DNA of 7,911 bases, from the NCBI GenBank assembly GCA_005793615.1, contig SXRI01000276.1, positions 1 through 7,911 of the forward strand, read 5' to 3'. Source of the DNA: Bdellovibrionales bacterium. GTDB taxonomy: Bacteria > Bdellovibrionota > Bdellovibrionia > Bdellovibrionales > JAMPXM01. Positions 1 to 6,649 of the stretch are shown here, piece after piece. Numbering within the stretch: the stretch's first letter is position 1; each line of letters starts with the position of its first letter. The notes under the pieces are model-generated. The model was not told where the DNA came from. It ran no database searches and saw only the letters and a program-made list of their open reading frames with translations. The position numbers and the translations under genes were made by a program.

Positions 1-99
1 TGGTCAAAGGAAACCAGAAATTGGCAACGAATTGCAGTAGTCAAATTAAATTGCTTGAAAGAAGAAAGTGAGTCGGCTACGACTGTCGCAGTTGCGTAG

Positions 100-318
100 T
101 CAATCGACTCTCACGCGACATCTATCCTGAAATTTTCCGGCCTTGCGATAACACTCGACTGGAGCATTCGATTCCGCCCCACTGCATAAGGTCGCTGCTT
201 CCTCGGCATTCAGATTAAATTTCACATCGGCATAGGCGATCTTAAAACACTCAATCGGACCGGCCAAAGCCATAGACCCGCTCAACAATAGACAGCCTGC
301 CAAAATAACGTTCCTCAC
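100..318 (-). CDS. small secreted cysteine-patterned protein, function unknown
   Basis: This 72-residue protein begins with a GTG codon. A GAGGAG ribosome binding site sits 8 bases upstream and supports that start. Residues 1-19 form a Sec signal peptide: a charged Arg2, a hydrophobic core, and an ALA site at 17-19, with Gly20 following. The mature part is about 53 residues with four cysteines (24, 45, 56, 67), which suggests two disulfides outside the cytoplasm. It contains a partial internal repeat: PIECFKIA (21-28) and PVECYRKA (53-60) share the pattern P-x-E-C-aromatic-x-x-A, with an LCSGA segment (44-48) between them. I recognise this style of Cys repeat from exported proteins but cannot name a family or function. 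The gene is a single unit downstream of the tRNA-Cys on the same strand. No clear promoter or terminator was found. The signal peptide and ribosome binding site make it likely to be real despite its size. Confidence 0.75.
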   Translation of the reverse strand: MRNVILAGCLLLSGSMALAGPIECFKIAYADVKFNLNAEEAATLCSGAESNAPVECYRKAGKFQDRCRVRVD

Positions 319-537
319 TTCTCAATCTCCTCGCAATAGAGTTTTTGGATTCAAAATGGGACCACGCGGGAAGATCTGCAAACCTCTTGCCATCAAGAAC
401 CACGACTCGCCGAAAACTTTTGCGCCACCGTCATCGGCTTGAGTACTCTGTGCGCTCAGAAATCGACCGCTATTTGGTGAACCATCCAAAGCTCAATGAG
501 ATTTTTCGCTGGAAAGAGCCGGAGATCCCTATCCAAT

Positions 538-549
538 CCGGAGATCCGG
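538..549. repeat. second copy of a 10-bp direct repeat 3' of the tRNA, with a short self-complementary core
   Basis: CCGGAGATCC occurs at 519-528 and again at 538-547, just past the 3' end of the tRNA-Cys. The second copy extends to a near-palindrome (538-549, CCGG-AGAT-CCGG). On the minus strand this could form a short hairpin after the tRNA, but the stem has only 4 bp and no T-run follows, so it is not a convincing terminator. The region 319-553 otherwise shows no gene. Confidence 0.3.
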
Positions 550-553
550 TTAT

Positions 554-627
554 TGGAGGTGGTAGAGGGATTCGCACCCCCGTAGCACGCTTTGCAGGCG
601 TGTGCCTAACTCCTCGGCCATACCACC
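554..627 (-). tRNA. tRNA-Cys (anticodon GCA), CCA end encoded
   Basis: The minus strand folds into a complete 74-base cloverleaf. The acceptor stem GGTGGTA pairs perfectly with TACCACC, followed by discriminator T73 and a genomic CCA. U73 is the classic identity base for cysteinyl-tRNA synthetase. The anticodon stem CACGC/GCGTG closes the loop CTGCAAA, giving anticodon GCA, which reads UGC and UGU. The variable loop is four bases (CTAC). The T stem GGGGG/CCCTC contains one G-T pair. Two positions are odd. Aligned to E. coli tRNA-Cys, the D loop has A where G18 is expected, and the T loop reads TGCGAAT, with G in place of the nearly universal U55. G19, C56, U54 and A58 are kept. The gene has its own promoter upstream (654-682). 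Confidence 0.95.
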
Positions 628-653
628 AGCGCAAGGGAAATTTGAGGTTTCGA

Positions 654-682
654 GTTAAACAGTAAACGTCGATGGCAGTCAA
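654..682 (-). promoter_or_regulatory. sigma70-like promoter of tRNA-Cys
   Basis: On the minus strand a -35 box TTGACT (677-682) and a -10 box TTTAAC (654-659) are separated by exactly 17 bases. They match the consensus at 5 of 6 and 4 of 6 positions. Transcription would start near 647, leaving a leader of about 20 bases before the mature tRNA at 627. The promoter lies in the gap after the comM stop codon, so the tRNA is probably transcribed independently. Confidence 0.65.
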
Positions 683-731
683 ATACCTTCTCACCCGTCG
701 AGGCAAAAGCTGAATTTTTAGGCAAACAAGG

Positions 732-2231
732 CTACTCGCGCCACTCGTCGAGAAGCAAGTGGCCATGCAAACCAAGGTGTATGGCCTCATCGAGATCCTG
801 ATGACTGAGCGTCACACTCTGACGCAGATCTGCAAATGTTCGCGCCAGACGCAGAACGGAGTCACGCCGCCGAAGGGATAAGCCATTACCAAAGGTATCC
901 TGTAGCATCGCACGCTGAAAACTCGTCAGCCCCGCTTCGATCTGCGCGCTGTCCAGGTAAGCGTTGGCGACCCGCTGCTCGCGAATTTGACGGCGAAAAT
1001 CGATAGCCTTTGCGACCCGCTCGCCGACTTCAACTGCCGTTCGCGCCTTAGTCGCCTCAGCTGCCTTAGTCGTCGCAGCCTTCGCGCCAAGCCAGCCATC
1101 AGAAAACGTGAGCACCGCAAAGCGATCGGCAAATGGCCCGGTCAACCTGGCCCTTGAACGCCGGCGCTGAGCCCGCGAACACCGGCACTTCGAGAGAGCC
1201 CTCGCACCCGGAACGTACTGCCCACACTCACATAAATTGGTGGTGGCAAGCGCGAGAAAACGCGACGGAAAGGTTTTGCTACGTCCAGCCCGCGTGATCG
1301 TGATCGAACCGGTCTCCATAGGTTCACGCAGACTCTCTTGGATCTCGGGATGAAATTCGAGAAGCTCGTCCATGATCAAAACTCCCGAATGAGCGCGACT
1401 GATTTCACCGGCCCATAACTGGCCGCCGCCACCAATCATCGCCAAGGGCGTGATGGAATGATGAGGACGCACCACCGGACGCCATGCACAGCCACTTTCC
1501 GCTTTTGCAAAGCACCGACTGGCAGGACCTACAACGTTAGGTTCTTCGAGCCACGCCGCTACAGATTCGACAAGTGTGGATTTGCCACTTCCGGGAGGAC
1601 CGGCGACCAAAACTGAGTGCTCGCCTGCTGCCACCACTTCAGCGACGCGACTGGCGGCGAGCGGAAAACTCTGCGCTGTTGCCAGCGGGCGTTGAAACTT
1701 CACCTCATTCTGTGCAGCACTGACGAGCGGTGCTTTCTCTAGATCACGCAGTTGCGACAGACGCCAACTGGCATAGGGTAATTCGACGGGCGCCATTGAA
1801 TAGGACGATGAACGACCGGTAATGACAACGGTCCCGGGCTCCGGTGTAAGCTCCTCGGCATCATCTGGAATTTCGACTTCGCCCCCCAGGGTCAGGGCAC
1901 CATAAACAACCGGTATTGAATCTGGCGGTGGCGGCGGGATTTGCCGCATCTCCCAAAGTAGTGCGGCAGCTACCGCCAAATCAAGACCGCGACTCGACTT
2001 ACGCAAATGACTTGGCCGTAGATGCACAAGAACCTGCGAACCTTGCGGCATACGAAAACCCTGACTGCGAATCGCGGATCGAATACGCAGCGTACTTTCG
2101 CGCAAGGCCGCATCTGGTAGACCGAGAATATGAATCTGTGGAAGCCCTGGTTGCAGACTCAGCTCGATCTCGACAGAAATGAGTTCTGCTGACAGACCAT
2201 TTCGTTGGCGAATATAGGATTGTACGCGCAT
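732..2231 (-). CDS. comM: ComM/YifB-family Mg-chelatase-like AAA+ ATPase
   Basis: This 499-residue protein is close to the length of E. coli YifB (about 506). Residues 1-180 match the ChlI-like N-terminal domain, including HILGLPDAALRES and LRKSSRGLDLAVA. The AAA+ core follows: Walker A GPPGSGKST at 211-219, a PHHSIT segment near 256, a GGG-rich stretch at 267-270, Walker B VLIMDE at 284-289, and a TN motif at 331-332. Four cysteines (334, 336, 349, 351) form the family's CxCG...CxC signature. GPFADRF near 365 is the variant of the usual GPxxDRxD segment. The C-terminal domain includes SLRRRDSVLRLARTFADL. In known ComM proteins the hexamer is a cytoplasmic branch-migration helicase that extends integration of transforming DNA; this role is inherited from the family. 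The ATG start has AGAGGTG 7 bases upstream. The gene follows the recombinase by 148 bp on the same strand, so co-transcription is possible. A lysine/alanine-rich linker at 384-398 looks lineage-specific. Confidence 0.93.
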   Translation of the reverse strand: MRVQSYIRQRNGLSAELISVEIELSLQPGLPQIHILGLPDAALRESTLRIRSAIRSQGFRMPQGSQVLVHLRPSHLRKSSRGLDLAVAAALLWEMRQIPPPPPDSIPVVYGALTLGGEVEIPDDAEELTPEPGTVVITGRSSSYSMAPVELPYASWRLSQLRDLEKAPLVSAAQNEVKFQRPLATAQSFPLAASRVAEVVAAGEHSVLVAGPPGSGKSTLVESVAAWLEEPNVVGPASRCFAKAESGCAWRPVVRPHHSITPLAMIGGGGQLWAGEISRAHSGVLIMDELLEFHPEIQESLREPMETGSITITRAGRSKTFPSRFLALATTNLCECGQYVPGARALSKCRCSRAQRRRSRARLTGPFADRFAVLTFSDGWLGAKAATTKAAEATKARTAVEVGERVAKAIDFRRQIREQRVANAYLDSAQIEAGLTSFQRAMLQDTFGNGLSLRRRDSVLRLARTFADLRQSVTLSHQDLDEAIHLGLHGHLLLDEWRE

Positions 2232-2238
2232 GTTTAGG

Positions 2239-2254
2239 CACCTCTTTTGAGGCG
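2239..2254 (-). promoter_or_regulatory. hairpin covering the comM ribosome binding site
   Basis: On the minus strand CGCCTC-AAAA-GAGGTG can form a 6-bp stem (one G-T pair) with a four-base loop, ending 7 bases before the comM ATG. The 3' arm contains the GAGG core of the ribosome binding site, so folding would hide it from the ribosome. The structure is plain in the sequence, but a regulatory effect is inference. A second small inverted repeat (GCTCTT/AAGAGC, 2304-2317) lies upstream. Confidence 0.35.
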
Positions 2255-2379
2255 GTCTCGGTGCAAACGAATGCCAAGTGCTAATACCGCTAGAAGTCCA
2301 CGCGCTCTTGAAAGAGCCTCCGCAAAGCGAACAACTCTCCCGGACAAAACCCGGTCAGGCCCGATTAGTTAGTGACTGA

Positions 2380-3261
2380 TTAAGTGGTGACGTCGTCTTT
2401 GAGACGCGACAACGGATGATGCTGATCGATGGTTTCAGTGAGATTCTTGGTGGTCACGGTTGTATAGATCTGTGTTGTCTGAATGCTGGCGTGTCCCAAC
2501 AGCATCTGGATCGAACGAAGATCCGCGCCAGCCTCCAGAAGTGCCGTGGCACAACCATGGCGGAAGCGATGCGGACTAACCGGTTCATCAAAACCAGCGC
2601 GAACCGACCACGCCGCCAACCACCGCCAAATATCAACGCGCGATGGTCGATGGCCACGGTCATTGATCAAAATCGAGGTGGTCTTTTCACGCATCAGATG
2701 CGGCCGCGCATTGGCTAAATAGGCTTTCAGCTCCGTATTAAGGAGTTCGGTCAAAGGCACCGCGCGCTCTTTATTACCCTTACCGACCACGGCCAGCCAC
2801 GAATCGGTTTCGTGGTAATCCTGCAGATTCAAGGAGATCAGCTCGCTCACCCGACAACCCAAACCATAGAGCAGCAGAAGCGTCAGGCGATTGCGCGAGG
2901 TACGACTGGCATCATCGGTCTCACAGGCGATGTAAAGACGGCGAAACTCCTCAGGAGTCAGAACCTTCGGCAGACCCACTTTGACCTTTGGCGCCTTTAG
3001 TTCGCGTAGCTCAGGCACTTGCTTGCCATGCGACTCGATGAATTTAAAGTAAGTTCTCAGCGACGAAATCACCCGCGCTTGCGAACGAGCCGAGAGCTGG
3101 CGCTTTTTCATGAAAATATAAAAGCCGGGAATATCTCGACTCGAGTTCGTGTACTCTTCATAGAGTTCAAGATCACGGCGATAGGCCATGATCGTGTTCC
3201 GCGATCTACCGCGAATCTGTTCTAAGTCTTCAAAAAATTCGACCCAAAGTTCGAGCGCCAT
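2380..3261 (-). CDS. xerC: Xer-type tyrosine recombinase (XerC/XerD family)
   Basis: Starting at the ATG at 3261 gives 293 residues, the usual XerC/XerD length (298 in E. coli). The N-terminal SAM-like DNA-binding domain spans about 1-90, including RGRSRNTIMAYRRDL. The catalytic domain follows with every active-site residue: R137 (GLGCRVSEL), K161 (VVGKGNKER), H231 and R234 (SPHRFRHGCAT), H257 (LLGHAS) and nucleophile Y266 (QIYTTV). XerC/XerD proteins cut and rejoin DNA at dif to resolve chromosome dimers; an integrase of a lost element is less likely given the compact length. The open frame runs on upstream to 3408, but that extra part is Pro/Arg-rich, spans a transcription terminator and resembles no recombinase N-terminus, so the shorter start is preferred. 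No purine-rich ribosome binding site precedes the chosen ATG, which is odd. XerC versus XerD cannot be decided from one copy; the symbol is provisional. comM follows on the same strand. Confidence 0.9.
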   Translation of the reverse strand: MALELWVEFFEDLEQIRGRSRNTIMAYRRDLELYEEYTNSSRDIPGFYIFMKKRQLSARSQARVISSLRTYFKFIESHGKQVPELRELKAPKVKVGLPKVLTPEEFRRLYIACETDDASRTSRNRLTLLLLYGLGCRVSELISLNLQDYHETDSWLAVVGKGNKERAVPLTELLNTELKAYLANARPHLMREKTTSILINDRGHRPSRVDIWRWLAAWSVRAGFDEPVSPHRFRHGCATALLEAGADLRSIQMLLGHASIQTTQIYTTVTTKNLTETIDQHHPLSRLKDDVTT

Positions 3262-3302
3262 TAAGGGAAGATTAGATTCGGAAGAATTCAAAAAGGCAAG
3301 TG

Positions 3303-3308
3303 ATTGTA
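3303..3308 (-). promoter_or_regulatory. possible -10 box for the recombinase gene
   Basis: On the minus strand TACAAT matches TATAAT at 5 of 6 positions and lies about 40 bases before the recombinase ATG, just past the leftward terminator. The -35 position falls on the terminator's T-run and matches poorly, so an activator would be needed or the box is fortuitous. Confidence 0.3.
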
Positions 3309-3325
3309 CGCAAGTGCGGAACGCG

Positions 3326-3362
3326 AAAAAAATGGCGGAGCCGAGGGGGGATCGGCTCCGCC
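3326..3362 (-). terminator. strong intrinsic terminator facing the recombinase gene
   Basis: On the minus strand a perfect 11-bp stem, GGCGGAGCCGA / TCGGCTCCGCC (3352-3362 and 3334-3344), closes a 7-base loop TCCCCCC. It is followed by one A and seven Ts (3326-3332). This is a textbook Rho-independent terminator for leftward transcription; the other strand has no T-run. It ends about 65 bases before the recombinase ATG, yet no leftward gene lies between it and the divergent lipoprotein gene. It may end an unannotated small RNA, act as an attenuator in a recombinase leader, or insulate the gene from stray antisense transcription. Confidence 0.85.
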
Positions 3363-3383
3363 GGGGAAGGGGGGGGTCAGGGG
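3363..3383 (+). other. G-run tract fitting the G-quadruplex pattern
   Basis: Plus-strand runs of 4, 8 and 4 guanines are spaced by AA and TCA. Because the run of 8 can be split, the tract meets the rule of four G3 runs with loops of 1-7 bases. It abuts the terminator stem, whose loop adds another run of six G (3345-3350). For leftward transcription the G-rich strand is the template and the RNA would be C-rich. Confidence 0.45.
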
Positions 3384-3629
3384 CCTTAATCAGTTGCGAC
3401 GAATGCATGCATTGCAGGATGCCTTCCGCCGCCCTTAGACAATTACTAAGTTCTTACCTAATCACTAAAGCAAGCGGAGTGCCGAGCCTGTTCGCAGCTC
3501 AATGCCGCGTAAATTTGATTTGGCATTTTGACCATGTTTAAGAATTAGACATCGGGCCGCGCAAAGCGTCTCTGCTTAAGACGATCCACCAATATGATCC
3601 ACCGGTGCATCTCGGAACAGTACAGGACT

Positions 3630-3658
3630 TTGAGAGCCTCCGGCATTTTACCGATAAG
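3630..3658 (+). promoter_or_regulatory. candidate promoter of the lipoprotein operon
   Basis: TTGAGA (3630-3635) and GATAAG (3653-3658) are spaced by 17 bases and match the sigma70 consensus at 5 of 6 and 4 of 6 positions, giving a leader of about 35 bases before the ATG at 3699. The -10 region also reads ACCGATAA (3650-3657), one base off the FliA/sigma28 -10 consensus GCCGATAA, although no good sigma28 -35 (TAAA) lies at the expected distance. Which sigma factor uses it cannot be decided here. Confidence 0.45.
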
Positions 3659-3698
3659 TACTCTAGAATCTTGCAGTAAATTAAGAGCGGAGCGTTGG

Positions 3699-6629
3699 AT
3701 GAAAACAGTAAAAAGCCTTTTTGGCCTTGCCGTGTTGACACCCATACTCATTTTGCCCCTCGTTTTATTGGTGGGCTGCACGCGCGGTGAGCGCACCACT
3801 TCATCATCAATATCGATTGCCGTTCCCGACTCTGTGCGCGGACTGGCCACCCTAACATTAGATCACGTCGTGATTAACGTCAGCGGACCTGGGATTCCAT
3901 CACCGATCCTGCACAGCTGGGACGGTTGCAAGAGCTGTGACGTAAAACCCACCCCGCCTTCTTCATTCAGGTTGGATGTCCCCCAAGGAAGCGGACGAAT
4001 TGTGCAGGTCCTCACGGTCTACGCTCAATCGACCGGTGGTAGTGTTTTCTATTACGGCGACAACTACGATAGGCCAGCCAATTTTGATCTTCCCGATGTT
4101 GCCATTGAGATTCCGGTCAGTTCCGTGACAACTTCGACATCTCTGACCTCGGGAATGATCTCGGGTCGCTACCTCGATCCTACTCGCTTTCCGCTGGGTG
4201 GCCCTACGGGAAAACTCTCGATCATGTACACACCGCCCGGAAAGCCATCGATGGTGGTGACCAAGACCGCGATTTTCGCTGGTTGGTTCAATGCCTTCGG
4301 ACTCAAAGAGATTCCTTTTGATTATGTGCTCGAAGATGGCACCAGTCTCTCAAATGGCCCGACCACTCTTGATAATCTTGCGACCAACACCGCCGTGATT
4401 CGCATTGAGCGTCCGCAGTCAGTTTCCAAAATGTCGTATGGTAGCGGCCAGGTGTGGACTAATAACCGCGAGGGAAAGATCTACTACGCCGGCTACTTCG
4501 GCCCCGGAGTCGGCACTCGCCGCGCCTGCTATCTTGATCCGGCTCGTTATAACAAAATGACAGGTGCTTTTGACTTAGCCGGGACGACTCTCCTCACTTA
4601 TTCTGCGGGCGCGCCGAGCACATCCACCATCTCCGTCACTGGTGGCGCGATTTGTGCGAACGCTGATTTGTTGAACTCCAACAGCGAGGAGTTCCAAAGC
4701 TATCTCGCCTTTCGTCCTTCAGCGATGGGTGGGTTTAACTGGGGAAAAACCCCCTTTGGCTTCTATTCGATATTCATGGGCGATATCGTTAACAATATTG
4801 AAGGACAGGTCATGCCGTTTCAAATGAGACGCGCGCCTGCTAGTTACGATACGGTCATGCGTTTCAAACTCTTGCCTGGAGTTAACAACACTATCCTCGA
4901 TGGCATTCGAGTGCTCAAACGCGTGGTGCCCGATGGCGACCCTGGCTTCAAAGGGGAAGATGATTTGCCCTGCGATGCCATGGTCGACGGACGCATTTCA
5001 GGGTTTAGTGCCGTTAGTGAAATGGCTATGCCGGCGGATACGGCGGGGCAGACCTTTTCGCTGACTCTTCCTATGGTAGCCACTGAATATGGCAAAACGG
5101 AATTTGCCATCTGTCCGTTCAAGGCCGGAAGACATCTGGGCGGTATCCATATGCGCAAAGATAACTTTTCGAACCAGGGTGGTGGCGGAGTTCCTGAGCT
5201 CAAAATCAACACCGGACGTATGATGACCGGTATAGGTACAGTCGCCTATCATCAGGAAACCTGCGTGCCGGTCAGTGTCTTCAAGACGAACGCCACAGGG
5301 CCCGTTATACAAATAACGCCCGCAACCGTGAGCCTCTCTGTCACAGGTCCTGGTGTGGCCACCATCAAAGCGAATCCCGATTGCACGACCGACATTAGCT
5401 CCATCGATATTCCAGCCGGTCAATCAACGGCGACGGCCTACTTACTTTTCGAAGGGACATCGGGCTCTATTACCATCAATGCCAGTAGTAATGGTTTGAC
5501 GAAAACCAGCGAGTTCTACCTTCTGCCCGCAGCACCAACGCCGACACAAAGAGCTCCGACTACCACCGCCAATATTGGTTCATTTGAATCCCTGTGCTCC
5601 GACTACGACGTCGTACTGACAGATCCCTTCTGTGGAGCCACGACCCGCGGCGCCGCAGCCTCAACATTCACTTTGAGTATTTCAAGCACCAATTCTGCAG
5701 AGCTACGCACTGATTGCACCCTAACCGGATCGATGACGACTTCCAGGCCAATGTCTTTCACCCACTCGGGCGCCAGTCGCAATATCACCGACAGCTATGC
5801 CAAGTTTTCCTTACGCACAATCGACACCACCCGCGAAACCGAACTCAAATTCGTTGAGAGTGGATCAAGTCGTGTTACTTACTCGGTCCTGAACTCACAG
5901 TTAACGAATCTGTATGAAGGCTTACGCCCGAAGCTTTGGCTCCGGCCCGGATCCAACTATATTACCACTGCGGCGGGTGGGGCACTCGCTAATAACAGCG
6001 GTTGGATGTCACGCGTGAAGGGGCTCGAGTTTCTTCTATCGAACGTGGCACTCGCGTCGGATGCCAGCGGCTACCCGTATATGAACTTTGGCGCGGCGAA
6101 TTCAAAGGTCTACCAATCAGGCTTCAGCGCAAGCTCATTGAACTACGGTGCTATGAGCGGTTTGATTTTGTTAAAATGGGCTGGTAACGGTCGAGTCTTG
6201 TCTGCATGGGATGGCACTAATCATCCCTCCGCTGGAGGCGACGGCTTTAGTTTTAACTTCACGAGCGACACCTCGCTTTCTGCGGCCGTTGCGGCCGGTG
6301 GCACCGCCAGCGCCATGACTGTCAACGGAGTTCCTGCCGCGGGAGCCGCGCACGTGATTGCCTTTAAACGCACACGCACCCTGAGCAATCCCGGACCGGG
6401 AGGCAGTGATACGCTTTCAATTTCCGTAAACAAATCGGTTTGGACGTCGACGTCGAAGGCCTTCACGGGAGAGCCACAAATCTCCTTCCTCCATGTCGGC
6501 GATGCCTCTTCGGCTTTTCAAGGCAAAGTTTATGAGGTCGTGCTCTTTGAGGGCGACCTCAGTGATACACAAATGCAATCAGTCTACAATTATTGGAAAG
6601 CTAGGTATCCTAATTTAAGTCTTCCGTAA
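3699..6629 (+). CDS. large lipoprotein with C-terminal LamG/concanavalin-like domain
   Basis: The ATG at 3699 has GGAG 6 bases upstream and gives a clean lipoprotein signal: Lys2 and Lys5, a hydrophobic core at 7-25, and lipobox LVGC with Cys27. An in-frame ATG at 3594 would put 35 unrelated residues before the signal and is rejected. The protein is 976 residues. Thr at +2, not Asp, predicts outer-membrane anchoring under the E. coli Lol rule. The N-terminal 500 residues are beta-rich with no family I can name, and include a CKSC pair (77-80). Residues 532-610 look like an Ig-like strand domain (TPATVSLSVTG, IPAGQS). A Pro/Thr linker (611-622) leads to another beta domain (about 625-725). Residues 742-976 match LamG-like proteins, from KLWLRPGS to the closing FQGKVYEVVLFEGDLSD and YWKARYP. 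Such domains usually bind carbohydrate or protein at the cell surface; the ligand is unknown. The partner lipoprotein gene begins 20 bp downstream. Confidence 0.85.
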   Translation: MKTVKSLFGLAVLTPILILPLVLLVGCTRGERTTSSSISIAVPDSVRGLATLTLDHVVINVSGPGIPSPILHSWDGCKSCDVKPTPPSSFRLDVPQGSGRIVQVLTVYAQSTGGSVFYYGDNYDRPANFDLPDVAIEIPVSSVTTSTSLTSGMISGRYLDPTRFPLGGPTGKLSIMYTPPGKPSMVVTKTAIFAGWFNAFGLKEIPFDYVLEDGTSLSNGPTTLDNLATNTAVIRIERPQSVSKMSYGSGQVWTNNREGKIYYAGYFGPGVGTRRACYLDPARYNKMTGAFDLAGTTLLTYSAGAPSTSTISVTGGAICANADLLNSNSEEFQSYLAFRPSAMGGFNWGKTPFGFYSIFMGDIVNNIEGQVMPFQMRRAPASYDTVMRFKLLPGVNNTILDGIRVLKRVVPDGDPGFKGEDDLPCDAMVDGRISGFSAVSEMAMPADTAGQTFSLTLPMVATEYGKTEFAICPFKAGRHLGGIHMRKDNFSNQGGGGVPELKINTGRMMTGIGTVAYHQETCVPVSVFKTNATGPVIQITPATVSLSVTGPGVATIKANPDCTTDISSIDIPAGQSTATAYLLFEGTSGSITINASSNGLTKTSEFYLLPAAPTPTQRAPTTTANIGSFESLCSDYDVVLTDPFCGATTRGAAASTFTLSISSTNSAELRTDCTLTGSMTTSRPMSFTHSGASRNITDSYAKFSLRTIDTTRETELKFVESGSSRVTYSVLNSQLTNLYEGLRPKLWLRPGSNYITTAAGGALANNSGWMSRVKGLEFLLSNVALASDASGYPYMNFGAANSKVYQSGFSASSLNYGAMSGLILLKWAGNGRVLSAWDGTNHPSAGGDGFSFNFTSDTSLSAAVAAGGTASAMTVNGVPAAGAAHVIAFKRTRTLSNPGPGGSDTLSISVNKSVWTSTSKAFTGEPQISFLHVGDASSAFQGKVYEVVLFEGDLSDTQMQSVYNYWKARYPNLSLP

Positions 6630-6649
6630 ACGACTCGAGAGGAACAAAA

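Larger units (their letters stand above)
3262..3698. other. intergenic region between divergent gene blocks, no convincing gene
   Basis: About 440 bases lie between the leftward recombinase and the rightward lipoprotein operon. I see no convincing protein gene: open frames on either strand are extensions or antisense shadows of the neighbours, without ribosome binding sites. The region does hold an intrinsic terminator (3326-3362), a G-run tract (3363-3383), a 12-bp palindrome AATGCATGCATT (3402-3413), an inverted repeat AATGCC/GGCATT (3501-3527, 15-base loop) and a candidate promoter (3630-3658). The leftward terminator suggests a leftward transcript originating here, but no strong promoter for one was found. 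Confidence 0.6.

Noticed and set aside
71..84. Hairpin AGTCG-GCTA-CGACT after the small secreted gene as a terminator
   Set aside because: The stem has only 5 bp and no T-run follows on the minus strand.
345..665. 106-codon open frame on the plus strand
   Set aside because: It runs antisense through the tRNA-Cys and its promoter, without a ribosome binding site or recognisable protein character.
732..2231. Magnesium chelatase subunit of chlorophyll synthesis
   Set aside because: The length, the CxCG...CxC signature and the ChlI-like N-terminal domain fit the ComM/YifB branch, and no pigment-synthesis genes are nearby.
3594..3698. Longer start of the large lipoprotein at 3594
   Set aside because: It would place 35 unrelated residues before a complete lipoprotein signal peptide, and the ATG at 3699 has a good ribosome binding site.
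3545..3850. Minus-strand frame opposite the start of the lipoprotein gene
   Set aside because: It lies antisense to the lipoprotein signal region and looks like a shadow. It was considered as the gene served by the terminator at 3326-3362, but its stop lies about 180 bp away and no domain is visible.
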